This document shows positions 1 through 5,721 of a DNA stretch of 5,770 nucleotides, piece by piece. The number at the start of each line of letters is the position of its first letter. Within the stretch, counting starts at the first letter, position 1. Made by a program: the position numbers and the translations under genes. The notes under the pieces were generated by a model, which saw only the letters and a list, made by a program, of their open reading frames with translations, made no database searches and had not been told where the DNA came from. Source of the stretch: an uncultured Muribaculaceae bacterium (GTDB lineage: Bacteria > Bacteroidota > Bacteroidia > Bacteroidales > Muribaculaceae); NCBI GenBank assembly GCA_910583775.1, contig CAJTYD010000105.1, forward strand, positions 1 to 5,770, given 5' to 3'.

Positions 1-25
1 TCAATAAAATGAAATAAGAAAGAAG

Positions 26-412
26 ATGGAAAAAGTAAATGCAATTGGCCGCCGTAAAGCAGCCGTAGCCCGTGTCTATCTCACAGAGGGAACAGGGAAA
101 ATCACAATCGACAAGCGTCCTCTCGAGGTCTACTTCCCCTCTTCGATTCTTCAGTATATCGTAAAGCAGCCTCTCAACAAGCTCGATGTTGCAGAGAAAT
201 ATGATATCTACGCTCACCTCGACGGCGGCGGTTACAAAGGCCAGTCGGAGGCACTCCGTCTCGCCATCGCCCGCGCCCTGGTAAAGATCAACCCCGAGGA
301 CAAGCCCGCACTCCGCGCCGAAGGCTTCATGACCCGCGACCCGCGTGCCGTAGAGCGTAAGAAACCGGGACGTCCCAAAGCACGCAAACGCTTCCAGTTC
401 TCAAAACGTTAA
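26..412 (+). CDS. rpsI: 30S ribosomal protein uS9 (S9)
   Basis: Encodes uS9, a protein of the 30S head whose basic C-terminal tail reaches the P-site tRNA anticodon stem. The 128-residue product is full length for the family. It opens with the usual GRRKAAVARVYL segment (residues 8-19). The S9 signature GGGYKGQSEALRLAIARAL lies at residues 67-85, and the very basic tail ends in QFSKR, with the conserved terminal arginine. The start at ATG 26 is preceded by an A/G-rich stretch (agaaagaag) and no true Shine-Dalgarno sequence, as is normal for Bacteroidota. In most bacteria rplM (uL13) lies directly upstream. Only 25 bases precede the gene here, and they cannot show it. It is followed after 119 bp by rpsB on the same strand. 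Identification is essentially certain from the signature and tail. Confidence 0.98.
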   Translation: MEKVNAIGRRKAAVARVYLTEGTGKITIDKRPLEVYFPSSILQYIVKQPLNKLDVAEKYDIYAHLDGGGYKGQSEALRLAIARALVKINPEDKPALRAEGFMTRDPRAVERKKPGRPKARKRFQFSKR

Positions 413-531
413 CCGTATTTCAGGAATCGTTCGCGAAAATATATCGTGTTTAGTATCTAAATCCGGAAGATGGACCTTTCCCTACTCCCGGGTTGTTTAA
501 ACAAAAAGAAAGTAAACAACAAAATTAAAAA
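413..531 (+). promoter_or_regulatory. rpsI-rpsB spacer: candidate structured rpsB leader
   Basis: This spacer can fold into three hairpins placed almost end to end. Hairpin 1 is TTTAG-TAT-CTAAA (449-461). Hairpin 2 is imperfect (463-491): CCGG 463-466 pairs with 488-491, then AG/CT and GG/CC, with small internal loops and the apical loop at 474-480. Hairpin 3 is a perfect 8-bp stem, GTTGTTTA (492-499) with TAAACAAC (513-520), enclosing a 13-nt purine-rich loop and ending 11 nt before the rpsB ATG. S2 operons are feedback-regulated through the rpsB leader in E. coli; a similar role here is inference. I see no convincing Bacteroidota promoter in the spacer. TTCGCGAA (430-437) is a short palindrome of unknown meaning. 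The stems were paired by eye, with no energy calculation. Confidence 0.5.
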
Positions 532-1365
532 ATGGCAACACCCACATTCGACCAGCTCCTGGAGGCAGGATGTCACTTCGGTCACCTCAAACGCAAATGG
601 AATCCCGCAATGGCTCCTTACATCTTCATGGAGCGCAATGGTATCCACATCATAGATCTTTATAAAACGGCAGCCAAGATCGAAGAGGCAGCCAACGCTC
701 TTCGCCAGATCGCCAAGAGCGGCAAGAAGGTTCTCTTCGTGGCTACAAAAAAACAGGCCAAAGAGGCTATCGCCGAGAAGGCGGCTTCTGTTAACATGCC
801 GTTTGTGATTGAGCGCTGGCCGGGCGGTATGCTCACCAACTTCCCTACCATCCGCAAGGCTGTGAAGAAGATGACAACCATCGACAAGATGGCAAAAGAC
901 GGAACATTCGACAACCTGTCGAAGCGCGAGAAACTGCAGATCACACGTCAGCGCGCAAAACTCGAGAAGAACCTCGGTTCGATCGCTGACCTGGGTCGTC
1001 TCCCGTCGGCTCTTTTCGTGGTTGACGTTATGAAAGAGCACATCGCCGTTGCAGAGGCAAAGCGTCTCGGCATCCCTGTGTTCGCAATCGTTGATACAAA
1101 CTCCAACCCCGAGGATGTAGACTTCGTGATCCCCGCAAACGACGATGCTTCGAAGAGCATCGAGATCATCCTTGACGCTGTCTGCTCAGCTATGGCAGAG
1201 GGTCTTGAGGAACGCAAGGTAGAGAAAGCCGACGCTCCCGAGGATAAAGAGGATGGCGAAGCTCCCGCTCCCGGCAAGCGTCGTCGCGTACGCCGCAACG
1301 AAGAGCGCGCCGCAGCTCCCGCCGCCGAGGTGAAGGAGGAAGTTAAAGAAGAAGTAAAAGAATAA
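532..1365 (+). CDS. rpsB: 30S ribosomal protein uS2 (S2) with charged C-terminal extension
   Basis: Encodes uS2, a late-assembling 30S protein at the head-body junction that helps recruit bS1-type proteins. The family core is clear: GCHFGHLKRKWNP near residues 13-25, ERWPGGMLTNF at 94-104, and the second S2 signature region from P158 (LPSALFVVDVMKEH) through LGIPVFAIVDTNSNP (179-193). The product is 277 residues, against about 241 in E. coli. The excess is a low-complexity tail from about residue 230, acidic at first, then a basic KRRRVRR cluster (249-255), then an alanine-rich stretch and a VKEE-type repeat (267-277). The ATG at 532 begins MATPTFDQLL, an N-terminus typical of Bacteroidota S2. 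The preceding bases are A-rich (aaaattaaaaa) with no Shine-Dalgarno. The tsf start follows the stop by 6 nt, so the two are surely cotranscribed. Confidence 0.98.
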   Translation: MATPTFDQLLEAGCHFGHLKRKWNPAMAPYIFMERNGIHIIDLYKTAAKIEEAANALRQIAKSGKKVLFVATKKQAKEAIAEKAASVNMPFVIERWPGGMLTNFPTIRKAVKKMTTIDKMAKDGTFDNLSKREKLQITRQRAKLEKNLGSIADLGRLPSALFVVDVMKEHIAVAEAKRLGIPVFAIVDTNSNPEDVDFVIPANDDASKSIEIILDAVCSAMAEGLEERKVEKADAPEDKEDGEAPAPGKRRRVRRNEERAAAPAAEVKEEVKEEVKE

Positions 1366-1371
1366 GAAAAA

Positions 1372-2364
1372 ATGGCAGTAAGTATAGAAGATATCAAGAA
1401 ACTGCGTCACATGACGGGCGCAGGCATGATGGACTGCAAGAACGCTCTTGCAGAGACCGACGGCGACATCCAGGCCGCTATCGAGATCATCCGCAAGAAA
1501 GGCCAGGCAGTAGCCGCCAAGCGTGAGGACCGTCAGGCAGCCGAGGGTTGCGTGCTCTCCGCCGTTAAACCGGGCTTCGCAGCTATCGTGGCTCTGAAGT
1601 GCGAGACCGACTTCGTAGCAAAGAACGAGTCGTTCCGTGCCCTCACAAAGCAGATTCTTGACGCAGCCGTAGCAGCAGGAGCCAGGAACCTCGACGAGGT
1701 GAAGGCCCTCAAGCTCGACGACCGCACCGTTGAGGAGCACATCACCGACGAGATCGGCAAGACAGGCGAAAAGATGGAGCTCGGCGCTTACGAGTGCATC
1801 GCAGCTCCCAGCGTGGCTTCCTACGACCATCTCGGCAACAAGCTCGCCACTATCGTAGGCTTCAACCTCGAGGGCGTTTCCGCCGAGATCGGCAAAGAGG
1901 TGGCCATGCAGGTTGCGGCAATGAACCCCGTGGCCGTTAACCGCGAGTCTGTTCCCGCTTCGATCATCGAGGAGGAGAAGAACGTGGCTATCGAGAAGAC
2001 AAAGACAGAGCAGATCCACAAGGCTGTTGAGGCAGCCCTCAAGAAAGCCGGCCTGAACCCGAATCATTTCGACAGCGACGACCATATCGCATCGAACATC
2101 ACCAAGGGCTGGATCACAGAGGAGGACGCCGCCAAGGCTCGCCAGATCATGGCCGAGGCCGCTGAGAAGAAAGCAGCAAACCTTCCCCAGCAGATGATCG
2201 ACAACATCGTTAACGGTCGTATCAACAAATACTACAAGGAGAACGTCCTTCTCGAGCAGGAATACCACCGCGACGCTACAGTAACCGTAGGCCAGTATCT
2301 CGACAAAGAGATGAAGGGTCTTGTGGCTGTTGATTTCAAGCGCGTAAACCTCAACCAGGACTAA
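1372..2364 (+). CDS. tsf: Elongation factor Ts (EF-Ts)
   Basis: EF-Ts is the guanine nucleotide exchange factor that releases GDP from EF-Tu in the cytoplasm. The N-terminal UBA-like domain (about residues 1-55) carries the LRHMTGAGMMDCKNAL motif (11-26). The TDFV element that contacts EF-Tu is at 79-82 within ALKCETDFVAKNESF. The core and coiled-coil region follows, and the C-terminal module reads NIVNGRINKYYKENVLLEQEY (about 278-298) then TVGQYL (305-310). At 330 residues it is longer than the 283-residue E. coli protein. The extra length is largely between about residues 200 and 275, a charged, probably helical region containing ITEEDAAKARQIM. This longer form is, to my knowledge, usual in Bacteroidota. 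It starts 6 nt after rpsB in an A-rich context (aagaaaaa) and is followed by a strong intrinsic terminator, so it is the last gene of the operon. Confidence 0.98.
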   Translation: MAVSIEDIKKLRHMTGAGMMDCKNALAETDGDIQAAIEIIRKKGQAVAAKREDRQAAEGCVLSAVKPGFAAIVALKCETDFVAKNESFRALTKQILDAAVAAGARNLDEVKALKLDDRTVEEHITDEIGKTGEKMELGAYECIAAPSVASYDHLGNKLATIVGFNLEGVSAEIGKEVAMQVAAMNPVAVNRESVPASIIEEEKNVAIEKTKTEQIHKAVEAALKKAGLNPNHFDSDDHIASNITKGWITEEDAAKARQIMAEAAEKKAANLPQQMIDNIVNGRINKYYKENVLLEQEYHRDATVTVGQYLDKEMKGLVAVDFKRVNLNQD

Positions 2365-2397
2365 TCAGAAATAATACGAACCCACGGAATAAATAGG

Positions 2398-2430
2398 AGT
2401 GTGCCGGCAGAAATGTCGGCACGCTTTTTT
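2398..2430 (+). terminator. Intrinsic terminator of the rpsI-rpsB-tsf operon
   Basis: A 9-bp GC-rich stem, GTGCCGGCA (2401-2409) with TGTCGGCAC (2414-2422), has one G-U pair and closes on a GAAA tetraloop (2410-2413). The outer bases 2398-2400 can extend the pairing. A run of six T follows at 2425-2430. It lies 36 nt past the tsf stop. The minus strand has no T run on its exit side, so it should act only on plus-strand transcripts. Confidence 0.93.
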
Positions 2431-2434
2431 ATTG

Positions 2435-2466
2435 TCCTATTCTAACCATATCCTGTTCTAATCATA
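2435..2466. repeat. Two-copy 16-bp imperfect tandem repeat
   Basis: TCCTATTCTAACCATA (2435-2450) is followed directly by TCCTGTTCTAATCATA (2451-2466), 14 of 16 identical with two transitions. There is no third copy on either side. It lies between the two facing terminators, outside any gene. The first bases (TCCTATT, 2435-2441) also complement AATAGGA (2392-2398), so they could extend the base of the tsf terminator hairpin. Function is unknown. Confidence 0.75.
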
Positions 2467-2510
2467 TCGAAAAGAAAAGTCAGGATCTCCGGGCAGCTTG
2501 GAGCGGAGTC

Positions 2511-2545
2511 AAAAAAAAGAGCCCCGGCATCACTGTCGGGGACTC
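2511..2545 (-). terminator. Intrinsic terminator of eno (minus strand)
   Basis: On the minus strand, GAGTCCCCGACA pairs with TGCCGGGGCTC around a 4-nt loop, with one bulged base (2542) and one G-U pair, followed by eight T (plus-strand A run 2511-2518). Plus-strand pairing is 2522-2529 with 2534-2541, extended by 2519-2521 with 2543-2545. It lies about 90 nt beyond the enolase stop. An alternative outer stem (GGAGTC 2505-2510 with GACTCC 2541-2546) is also possible. The plus-strand exit is only moderately T-rich, so activity in that direction would be weak. Confidence 0.9.
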
Positions 2546-2576
2546 CTTCCTTTCATTATGAGAATAACTTAGAAAA

Positions 2577-2621
2577 TGTTTAAATTTCTTTCGAAAAATC
2601 CTTTGAAAATAAATTTAAACA
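2577..2621 (-). repeat. AT-rich 11-bp perfect inverted repeat in the eno 3' UTR
   Basis: TGTTTAAATTT (2577-2587) and AAATTTAAACA (2611-2621) are exact reverse complements separated by 23 nt. After one mismatch, TTT (2589-2591) and AAA (2607-2609) add three more pairs. In the enolase transcript this hairpin would begin 11 nt after the stop codon and precede the terminator. It has only two G-C pairs and no clean T run after it, so it is not a standard terminator. It may be a 3' stability element or a binding site. Its role is unknown. Confidence 0.7.
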
Positions 2622-2632
2622 GTTTCTTAAAA

Positions 2633-3934
2633 TTATTTGCGGGCTATTTTCTTGTAACCGTAAACAGCACGGGGGCCGAGTTCCTCCTCGATGCGGAGAA
2701 GCTGGTTGTACTTGGCCATACGGTCGGAACGGCTTGCAGAACCGGTCTTGATCTGGCCGGCGTTCATAGCTACGGCGAGGTCAGCGATCGTAGCGTCCTC
2801 GGTCTCGCCCGAACGGTGAGAGATCACGGCTGTGTAGTTGTTGCGCTGAGCCATCTGAACTGCACGGAGTGTCTCTGTGAGAGAACCGATCTGGTTAACC
2901 TTCACAAGGATAGAGTTTGCGCAACCCTCTTCGATACCTTTCTCAAGATATTTCACGTTTGTAACGAAGAAGTCATCGCCTACGAGCTGGCAACGGTCGC
3001 CGATAAGGTCTGTAAGGATCTTCCAGCCTTTCCAGTCGTTCTCATCCATACCGTCCTCGATAGAGTCGATAGGATATTTCGTGATGAGCTCCTCGAGATA
3101 TTTGGCCTGCTCCTCGCTTGTGAGCTTCTTGCCGTTAACTTCCTTCTCGGCGCCGTTCTTAAGATGAGTGTAGTCGTAAACGCCATTCTGATAGAATTCA
3201 GAAGAAGCGCAGTCGAGACCGATCGTAACATCTTTTCCGGGCTCGTAACCGGCCTTGCGGATAGCCTCAACAATAACATTGAGGGCATCCTCGGTGCCCT
3301 CGAGCTTGGGAGCGAAACCGCCCTCGTCGCCGACAGCTGTTGAAAGGCCACGGGCCTTGAGCACTTTCTTAAGGTTGTGGAATACCTCAGTACCCATTCT
3401 GATACCCTCCTTGAAGCAGCATGCGCCAACAGGACGGATCATGAATTCCTGGAAACAGATAGGAGCGTCGGAGTGAGCGCCGCCGTTGATGATGTTCATC
3501 ATCGGAACGGGAAGAACGTATGTGTCGCAACCGCCGATATAGCGATACAAAGGAATGTCGAGATAGTTGGCGGCAGCCTTTGCTACGGCGAGAGAAACAC
3601 CGAGGATAGCGTTGGCACCAAGATTTGATTTTGTAGGAGTGCCGTCGAGGTCAAGCATGATCTGGTCTACGCCGATCTGATCAAGAGCGCTGTGACCGAT
3701 GAGAGCGTCGGCGATAGGACCGTTGACGTTGGCAACAGCTTTTGTTACGCCTTTGCCCATGTAACGCTTGGGATCACCGTCACGGAGCTCGAGAGCCTCG
3801 TTCTCACCTGTGGACGCACCTGATGGAACTGCAGCACGGCCCATAACGCCGCTTTCAAGAATTACATCTACTTCTACTGTAGGATTGCCGCGTGAATCAA
3901 GAATCTCGCGACCAATTACTTTTTCAATTTTCAT
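2633..3934 (-). CDS. eno: Enolase (phosphopyruvate hydratase)
   Basis: Cytoplasmic glycolytic enzyme that interconverts 2-phosphoglycerate and phosphoenolpyruvate using Mg2+. The 433-residue product is full length. The opening IGREILDSRGNPTVEVDV (7-24) and the mobile loop SGASTGE (38-44) are present. Residues matching the known active site are all visible: QEF at 162-164, E204 in VGDEGGFAP, metal ligands D241, E293 (SIEDGM) and D320 (VGDDFF), catalytic base K345 (ILVKVNQIG), H373-R374-S375 and K396 (IKTGSASRSD). The start at 3934 gives the normal family N-terminus MKIEKVIGREILDSRG. The leader is AT-rich with no Shine-Dalgarno. The gene is monocistronic here: divergent from the helicase gene, convergent with tsf, with its own terminator at 2511-2545 and a -7 promoter box at 4021-4028. 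Nothing suggests loss of activity. Confidence 0.99.
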   Translation of the reverse strand: MKIEKVIGREILDSRGNPTVEVDVILESGVMGRAAVPSGASTGENEALELRDGDPKRYMGKGVTKAVANVNGPIADALIGHSALDQIGVDQIMLDLDGTPTKSNLGANAILGVSLAVAKAAANYLDIPLYRYIGGCDTYVLPVPMMNIINGGAHSDAPICFQEFMIRPVGACCFKEGIRMGTEVFHNLKKVLKARGLSTAVGDEGGFAPKLEGTEDALNVIVEAIRKAGYEPGKDVTIGLDCASSEFYQNGVYDYTHLKNGAEKEVNGKKLTSEEQAKYLEELITKYPIDSIEDGMDENDWKGWKILTDLIGDRCQLVGDDFFVTNVKYLEKGIEEGCANSILVKVNQIGSLTETLRAVQMAQRNNYTAVISHRSGETEDATIADLAVAMNAGQIKTGSASRSDRMAKYNQLLRIEEELGPRAVYGYKKIARK

Positions 3935-3936
3935 CT

Positions 3937-3953
3937 TTATAAAAATTTTATAA
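3937..3953 (-). promoter_or_regulatory. AT-only hairpin just before the eno start codon
   Basis: On the minus strand TTATAAA and TTTATAA pair over 7 bp around a 3-nt ATT loop, ending 2 nt before the enolase ATG. All pairs are A-T, so the hairpin would be weak and sensitive to temperature. It covers the region where the ribosome would bind. It may be a chance product of the AT-rich leader. Confidence 0.35.
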
Positions 3954-4020
3954 TTGGGGTTATATCTCTGTTTTTACAAGCATGTCATTAAGCAAGCAAC
4001 CAGTACTTTCTTAATTCACG

Positions 4021-4028
4021 CAAAGTTA
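4021..4028 (-). promoter_or_regulatory. eno promoter, -7 box TAACTTTG
   Basis: The minus strand reads TAACTTTG, a perfect match to the Bacteroidota sigma-ABfr -7 consensus TAnnTTTG. It is 86 nt upstream of the enolase ATG, giving a leader of roughly 80 nt. No good TTG -33 element is found at the usual spacing; the nearest TTG, at 4041-4043, is only 12 nt away. The call therefore rests on the -7 box and its position. Confidence 0.6.
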
Positions 4029-4047
4029 ACAATAATTTCCCAATTCG

Positions 4048-4081
4048 TTGCTATCTTATTGAGCAATTTTAAGTAACTTTA
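4048..4081 (+). promoter_or_regulatory. Promoter of the RecD-like helicase gene, probably leaderless
   Basis: TTG at 4048-4050 (-33) is followed after 23 nt by TAACTTTA (4074-4081), which matches TAnnTTTG except for the last base. The ATG at 4086 lies only 4 nt beyond the box. In Bacteroidota, transcription usually begins a few bases after this box, so the mRNA would start at or next to the A of the ATG. The spacing and one-base mismatch make this a good rather than perfect promoter. Confidence 0.5.
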
Positions 4082-4085
4082 CACT

Positions 4086-5480
4086 ATGAACATAAAGTCT
4101 CTGGCAAAAACAGCCGCATCGCTGCTCCCTTTCGAGCTTATTCCGAGCCAGAAAATGCTTCTCGACGCTCTGGAGGCTTTCGTGACGGATTCTTCGCCAC
4201 GGGCTGTCTTTGTGCTTAACGGTTATGCCGGAACCGGCAAGACTTCCGTTGTCGGAGCCTTTATCCGCGCCCTTGACCAGGAGAAGCGGAAGGTGGTGCT
4301 CCTCGCCCCTACCGGCAGGGCAGCCAAAGTTGCCCAGGCGTTTTCGGGCCATCCCGCATCGACGATCCATAAACGCCTTTACCGCGGCAACACCACCGAC
4401 CCCTCGAACGTCACCTTCTTCTTAGCCGCCAACGAGGATGCCGATACCATCTTCATCGTTGACGAGGCATCGCTCATATCCGACGGCGAAGGCGGAGGGC
4501 GCAGCCTTCTGTCTCACCTTATAAGGCATGTCTATTCGGCTCCGGGCTGCCGTCTGCTGCTCGTCGGCGACGAGGCGCAGCTGCCACCGGTCGGGCAGAC
4601 GTCATCCACAGCCATGAACCATGACCGTCTGCGCGCGCTCGGCCTCGACCCTATCGGCTTCACGCTCGATATCCCTGTGCGTCAGGCCGCCGAAAGCGGG
4701 ATTATACACAACGCCACCCTCACACGCCACAAACTTCTGCATTTCGACGATGAAAGGATACCTCCCTGCATCGAGGCGCGTGGATATGACGATGTAGAGA
4801 TCGTATCCTCCTACGACCTCGCCGACAGAATATCGGAGTCATGGAGCAAGGTCGGTGAAGACGAGACCCTGGTGATAACCCGTTCAAACAACCGCGCCAA
4901 CAAATTCAACATGGCGATCCGGAACTCGGTGATGTATGCCGACGAACCGTTGCAGCGCGGCGACCGCATCATCATTTCAAAAAACGACTATTTCTGGAGC
5001 AAGATAAACAAGACAAAGGGATTCATCGCCAACGGCGATACGGCCGAAGTGACATGGATAGGGAAGACAGAAAAGGCCTACGGCCGCTATTTCTGCGAGG
5101 TAGAACTCAGGCTGGCGTCGGATAATTCCGTTTTCGGAGCCAGACTTATGCTCAGAAGCCTGGTCTGCGACGGCCCTTCGATTCCCAGGGAGGAAATGGA
5201 ACGTCTTTATAACAGAGTGCTGGATTCATACGAAGGAGAACTGTCGCATAAGATAAAAGGCGTGATGGAAGATCCCTATTATAATGCCCTGCAGGCGAAA
5301 TACGCCTATTGCGTAACCTGCCACAAAGCGCAGGGCGGCCAGTGGAAGCACGTCTATATCGACATGGGCTCGATAGCGCCCGAGATGATGGATTCCGACT
5401 TCTACCGCTGGCTCTACACCGCCATCACCCGCGCCACTGAGAAGGTATTCTTCGTCAACCCGACCCTCCCGGTCGAATAA
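4086..5480 (+). CDS. RecD-like superfamily 1 DNA helicase / AAA-type ATPase
   Basis: Probable ATP-driven DNA helicase of the RecD/UvrD-C2 type, 464 residues. Motifs in order: a proline/glutamine segment resembling a Q motif (PFELIPSQ, 15-22), Walker A GYAGTGKTS (46-54, K52), motif Ia LLAPTGRAAKV (72-82), Walker B FIVDEAS (123-129), motif III LLLVGDEAQLPPVG (157-170), motif IV VRQ (198-200), an SH3-like stretch around 290-325 (RGDRIIISKNDYF, GFIANGDTAEV), VTCHKAQGGQW (410-420) and motif VI YTAITRA (444-450). It is shorter than RecD (about 600) or RecD2 (about 750) and lacks their N-terminal domains. No recB or recC is nearby, so it may act alone in repair or recombination, but its substrate is unknown. 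Close homologues are, from memory, widespread in Bacteroidales and often labelled AAA family ATPase or exodeoxyribonuclease V alpha. The start fits the promoter at 4048-4081. No membrane segment or signal is seen. Confidence 0.9.
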   Translation: MNIKSLAKTAASLLPFELIPSQKMLLDALEAFVTDSSPRAVFVLNGYAGTGKTSVVGAFIRALDQEKRKVVLLAPTGRAAKVAQAFSGHPASTIHKRLYRGNTTDPSNVTFFLAANEDADTIFIVDEASLISDGEGGGRSLLSHLIRHVYSAPGCRLLLVGDEAQLPPVGQTSSTAMNHDRLRALGLDPIGFTLDIPVRQAAESGIIHNATLTRHKLLHFDDERIPPCIEARGYDDVEIVSSYDLADRISESWSKVGEDETLVITRSNNRANKFNMAIRNSVMYADEPLQRGDRIIISKNDYFWSKINKTKGFIANGDTAEVTWIGKTEKAYGRYFCEVELRLASDNSVFGARLMLRSLVCDGPSIPREEMERLYNRVLDSYEGELSHKIKGVMEDPYYNALQAKYAYCVTCHKAQGGQWKHVYIDMGSIAPEMMDSDFYRWLYTAITRATEKVFFVNPTLPVE

Positions 5481-5488
5481 TCCCAATC

Positions 5489-5508
5489 ACGCATCATTAG
5501 TGGTGCGT
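5489..5508 (+). terminator. Hairpin after the helicase gene, possible weak terminator
   Basis: ACGCATCA (5489-5496) pairs with TGGTGCGT (5501-5508) over 8 bp (one G-U pair) around a TTAG tetraloop, starting 8 nt after the helicase stop. It is followed by TAAAAATACTATTT, not a T run, so it does not meet the standard for an intrinsic terminator. Its position suggests 3'-end formation or RNA protection. The minus strand also has no T run after it. Confidence 0.4.
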
Positions 5509-5548
5509 TAAAAATACTATTTGATATATTGCTGGTATTCGGTATCTA

Positions 5549-5702
5549 ATCCTCCCGCAAAGGGGCAAGAGGGCCCGCAAAGAATTATACCGCAAAGCAT
5601 TATAGATTGCAGGTGCATCGCTTTGGGATGGTTGACAAAATACAGAAACAAAAGCCTTTGCGGGAAACCTCTGCGGGCCCTCTTGCCCCTCTGCGGGATG
5701 GT
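5549..5702. repeat. GC-rich composite inverted repeat (REPIN/MITE-like)
   Basis: The arms 5553-5582 and 5669-5698 are reverse complements at 28 of 30 positions; both mismatches are A opposite C (5560/5691 and 5580/5671). Each arm has two copies of the word CCCGCA(A/G)AG spaced exactly 20 bp apart (5554 and 5574; reversed at 5669 and 5689) around a GGGCAAGAGGG core. A third inward copy on each side (CCGCAAAG 5590-5597, CTTTGCGG 5656-5663) also pairs, with unequal spacing. The loop is about 58 nt. The element is GC-rich in AT-rich surroundings and encodes no transposase. No clear target-site duplication is visible. The short open frames crossing it on both strands are by-products of the repeat. 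Class and mobility are inferred. Confidence 0.8.
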
Positions 5703-5721
5703 CATACATCGGAGTATTAAA

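Noticed and set aside
1..25. End of rplM at the left edge
   Set aside because: Gene order in many bacteria predicts it, but stops occur in all three frames of these 25 bases and no coding signal can be read, so no feature is called.
470..655. A 61-residue frame starting in the rpsB leader (MDLSLLPGC...)
   Set aside because: It overlaps rpsB in another frame for most of its length. Its ATG lies inside hairpin 2, and the part after 532 is only a frame-shifted reading of uS2. A regulatory upstream frame is conceivable, but nothing supports it.
1333..1340. AAGGAGGA, a textbook Shine-Dalgarno sequence before tsf
   Set aside because: It ends 31 nt upstream of the tsf ATG, encodes part of the uS2 tail (lysine/glutamate codons), and the other starts in this window do not use such sites.
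1186..2268. A 360-residue open frame on the minus strand opposite rpsB and tsf
   Set aside because: Antisense to two certain genes, with a leucine/valine-rich composition caused by reading biased codons backwards. No start context or family signal supports it.
2487..2508. CTCCG/CGGAG 5-bp hairpin upstream of the eno terminator
   Set aside because: Short stem with a 12-nt loop, and it competes with the better terminator pairing. It is likely chance.
2576..3343. A 255-residue open frame on the plus strand opposite enolase
   Set aside because: It lies wholly antisense to the 3' half of a certain enolase gene and starts inside the AT-rich hairpin. Its product has no recognisable motif and is explained by the codon bias of eno.
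5549..5702. CRISPR array or integron attC site
   Set aside because: The repeated words are 9 bp, in inverted as well as direct orientation, with 4-11 bp between copies within an arm, so there are no CRISPR-length repeats or spacers. No attC core (GTTRRRY) or integrase gene is visible.
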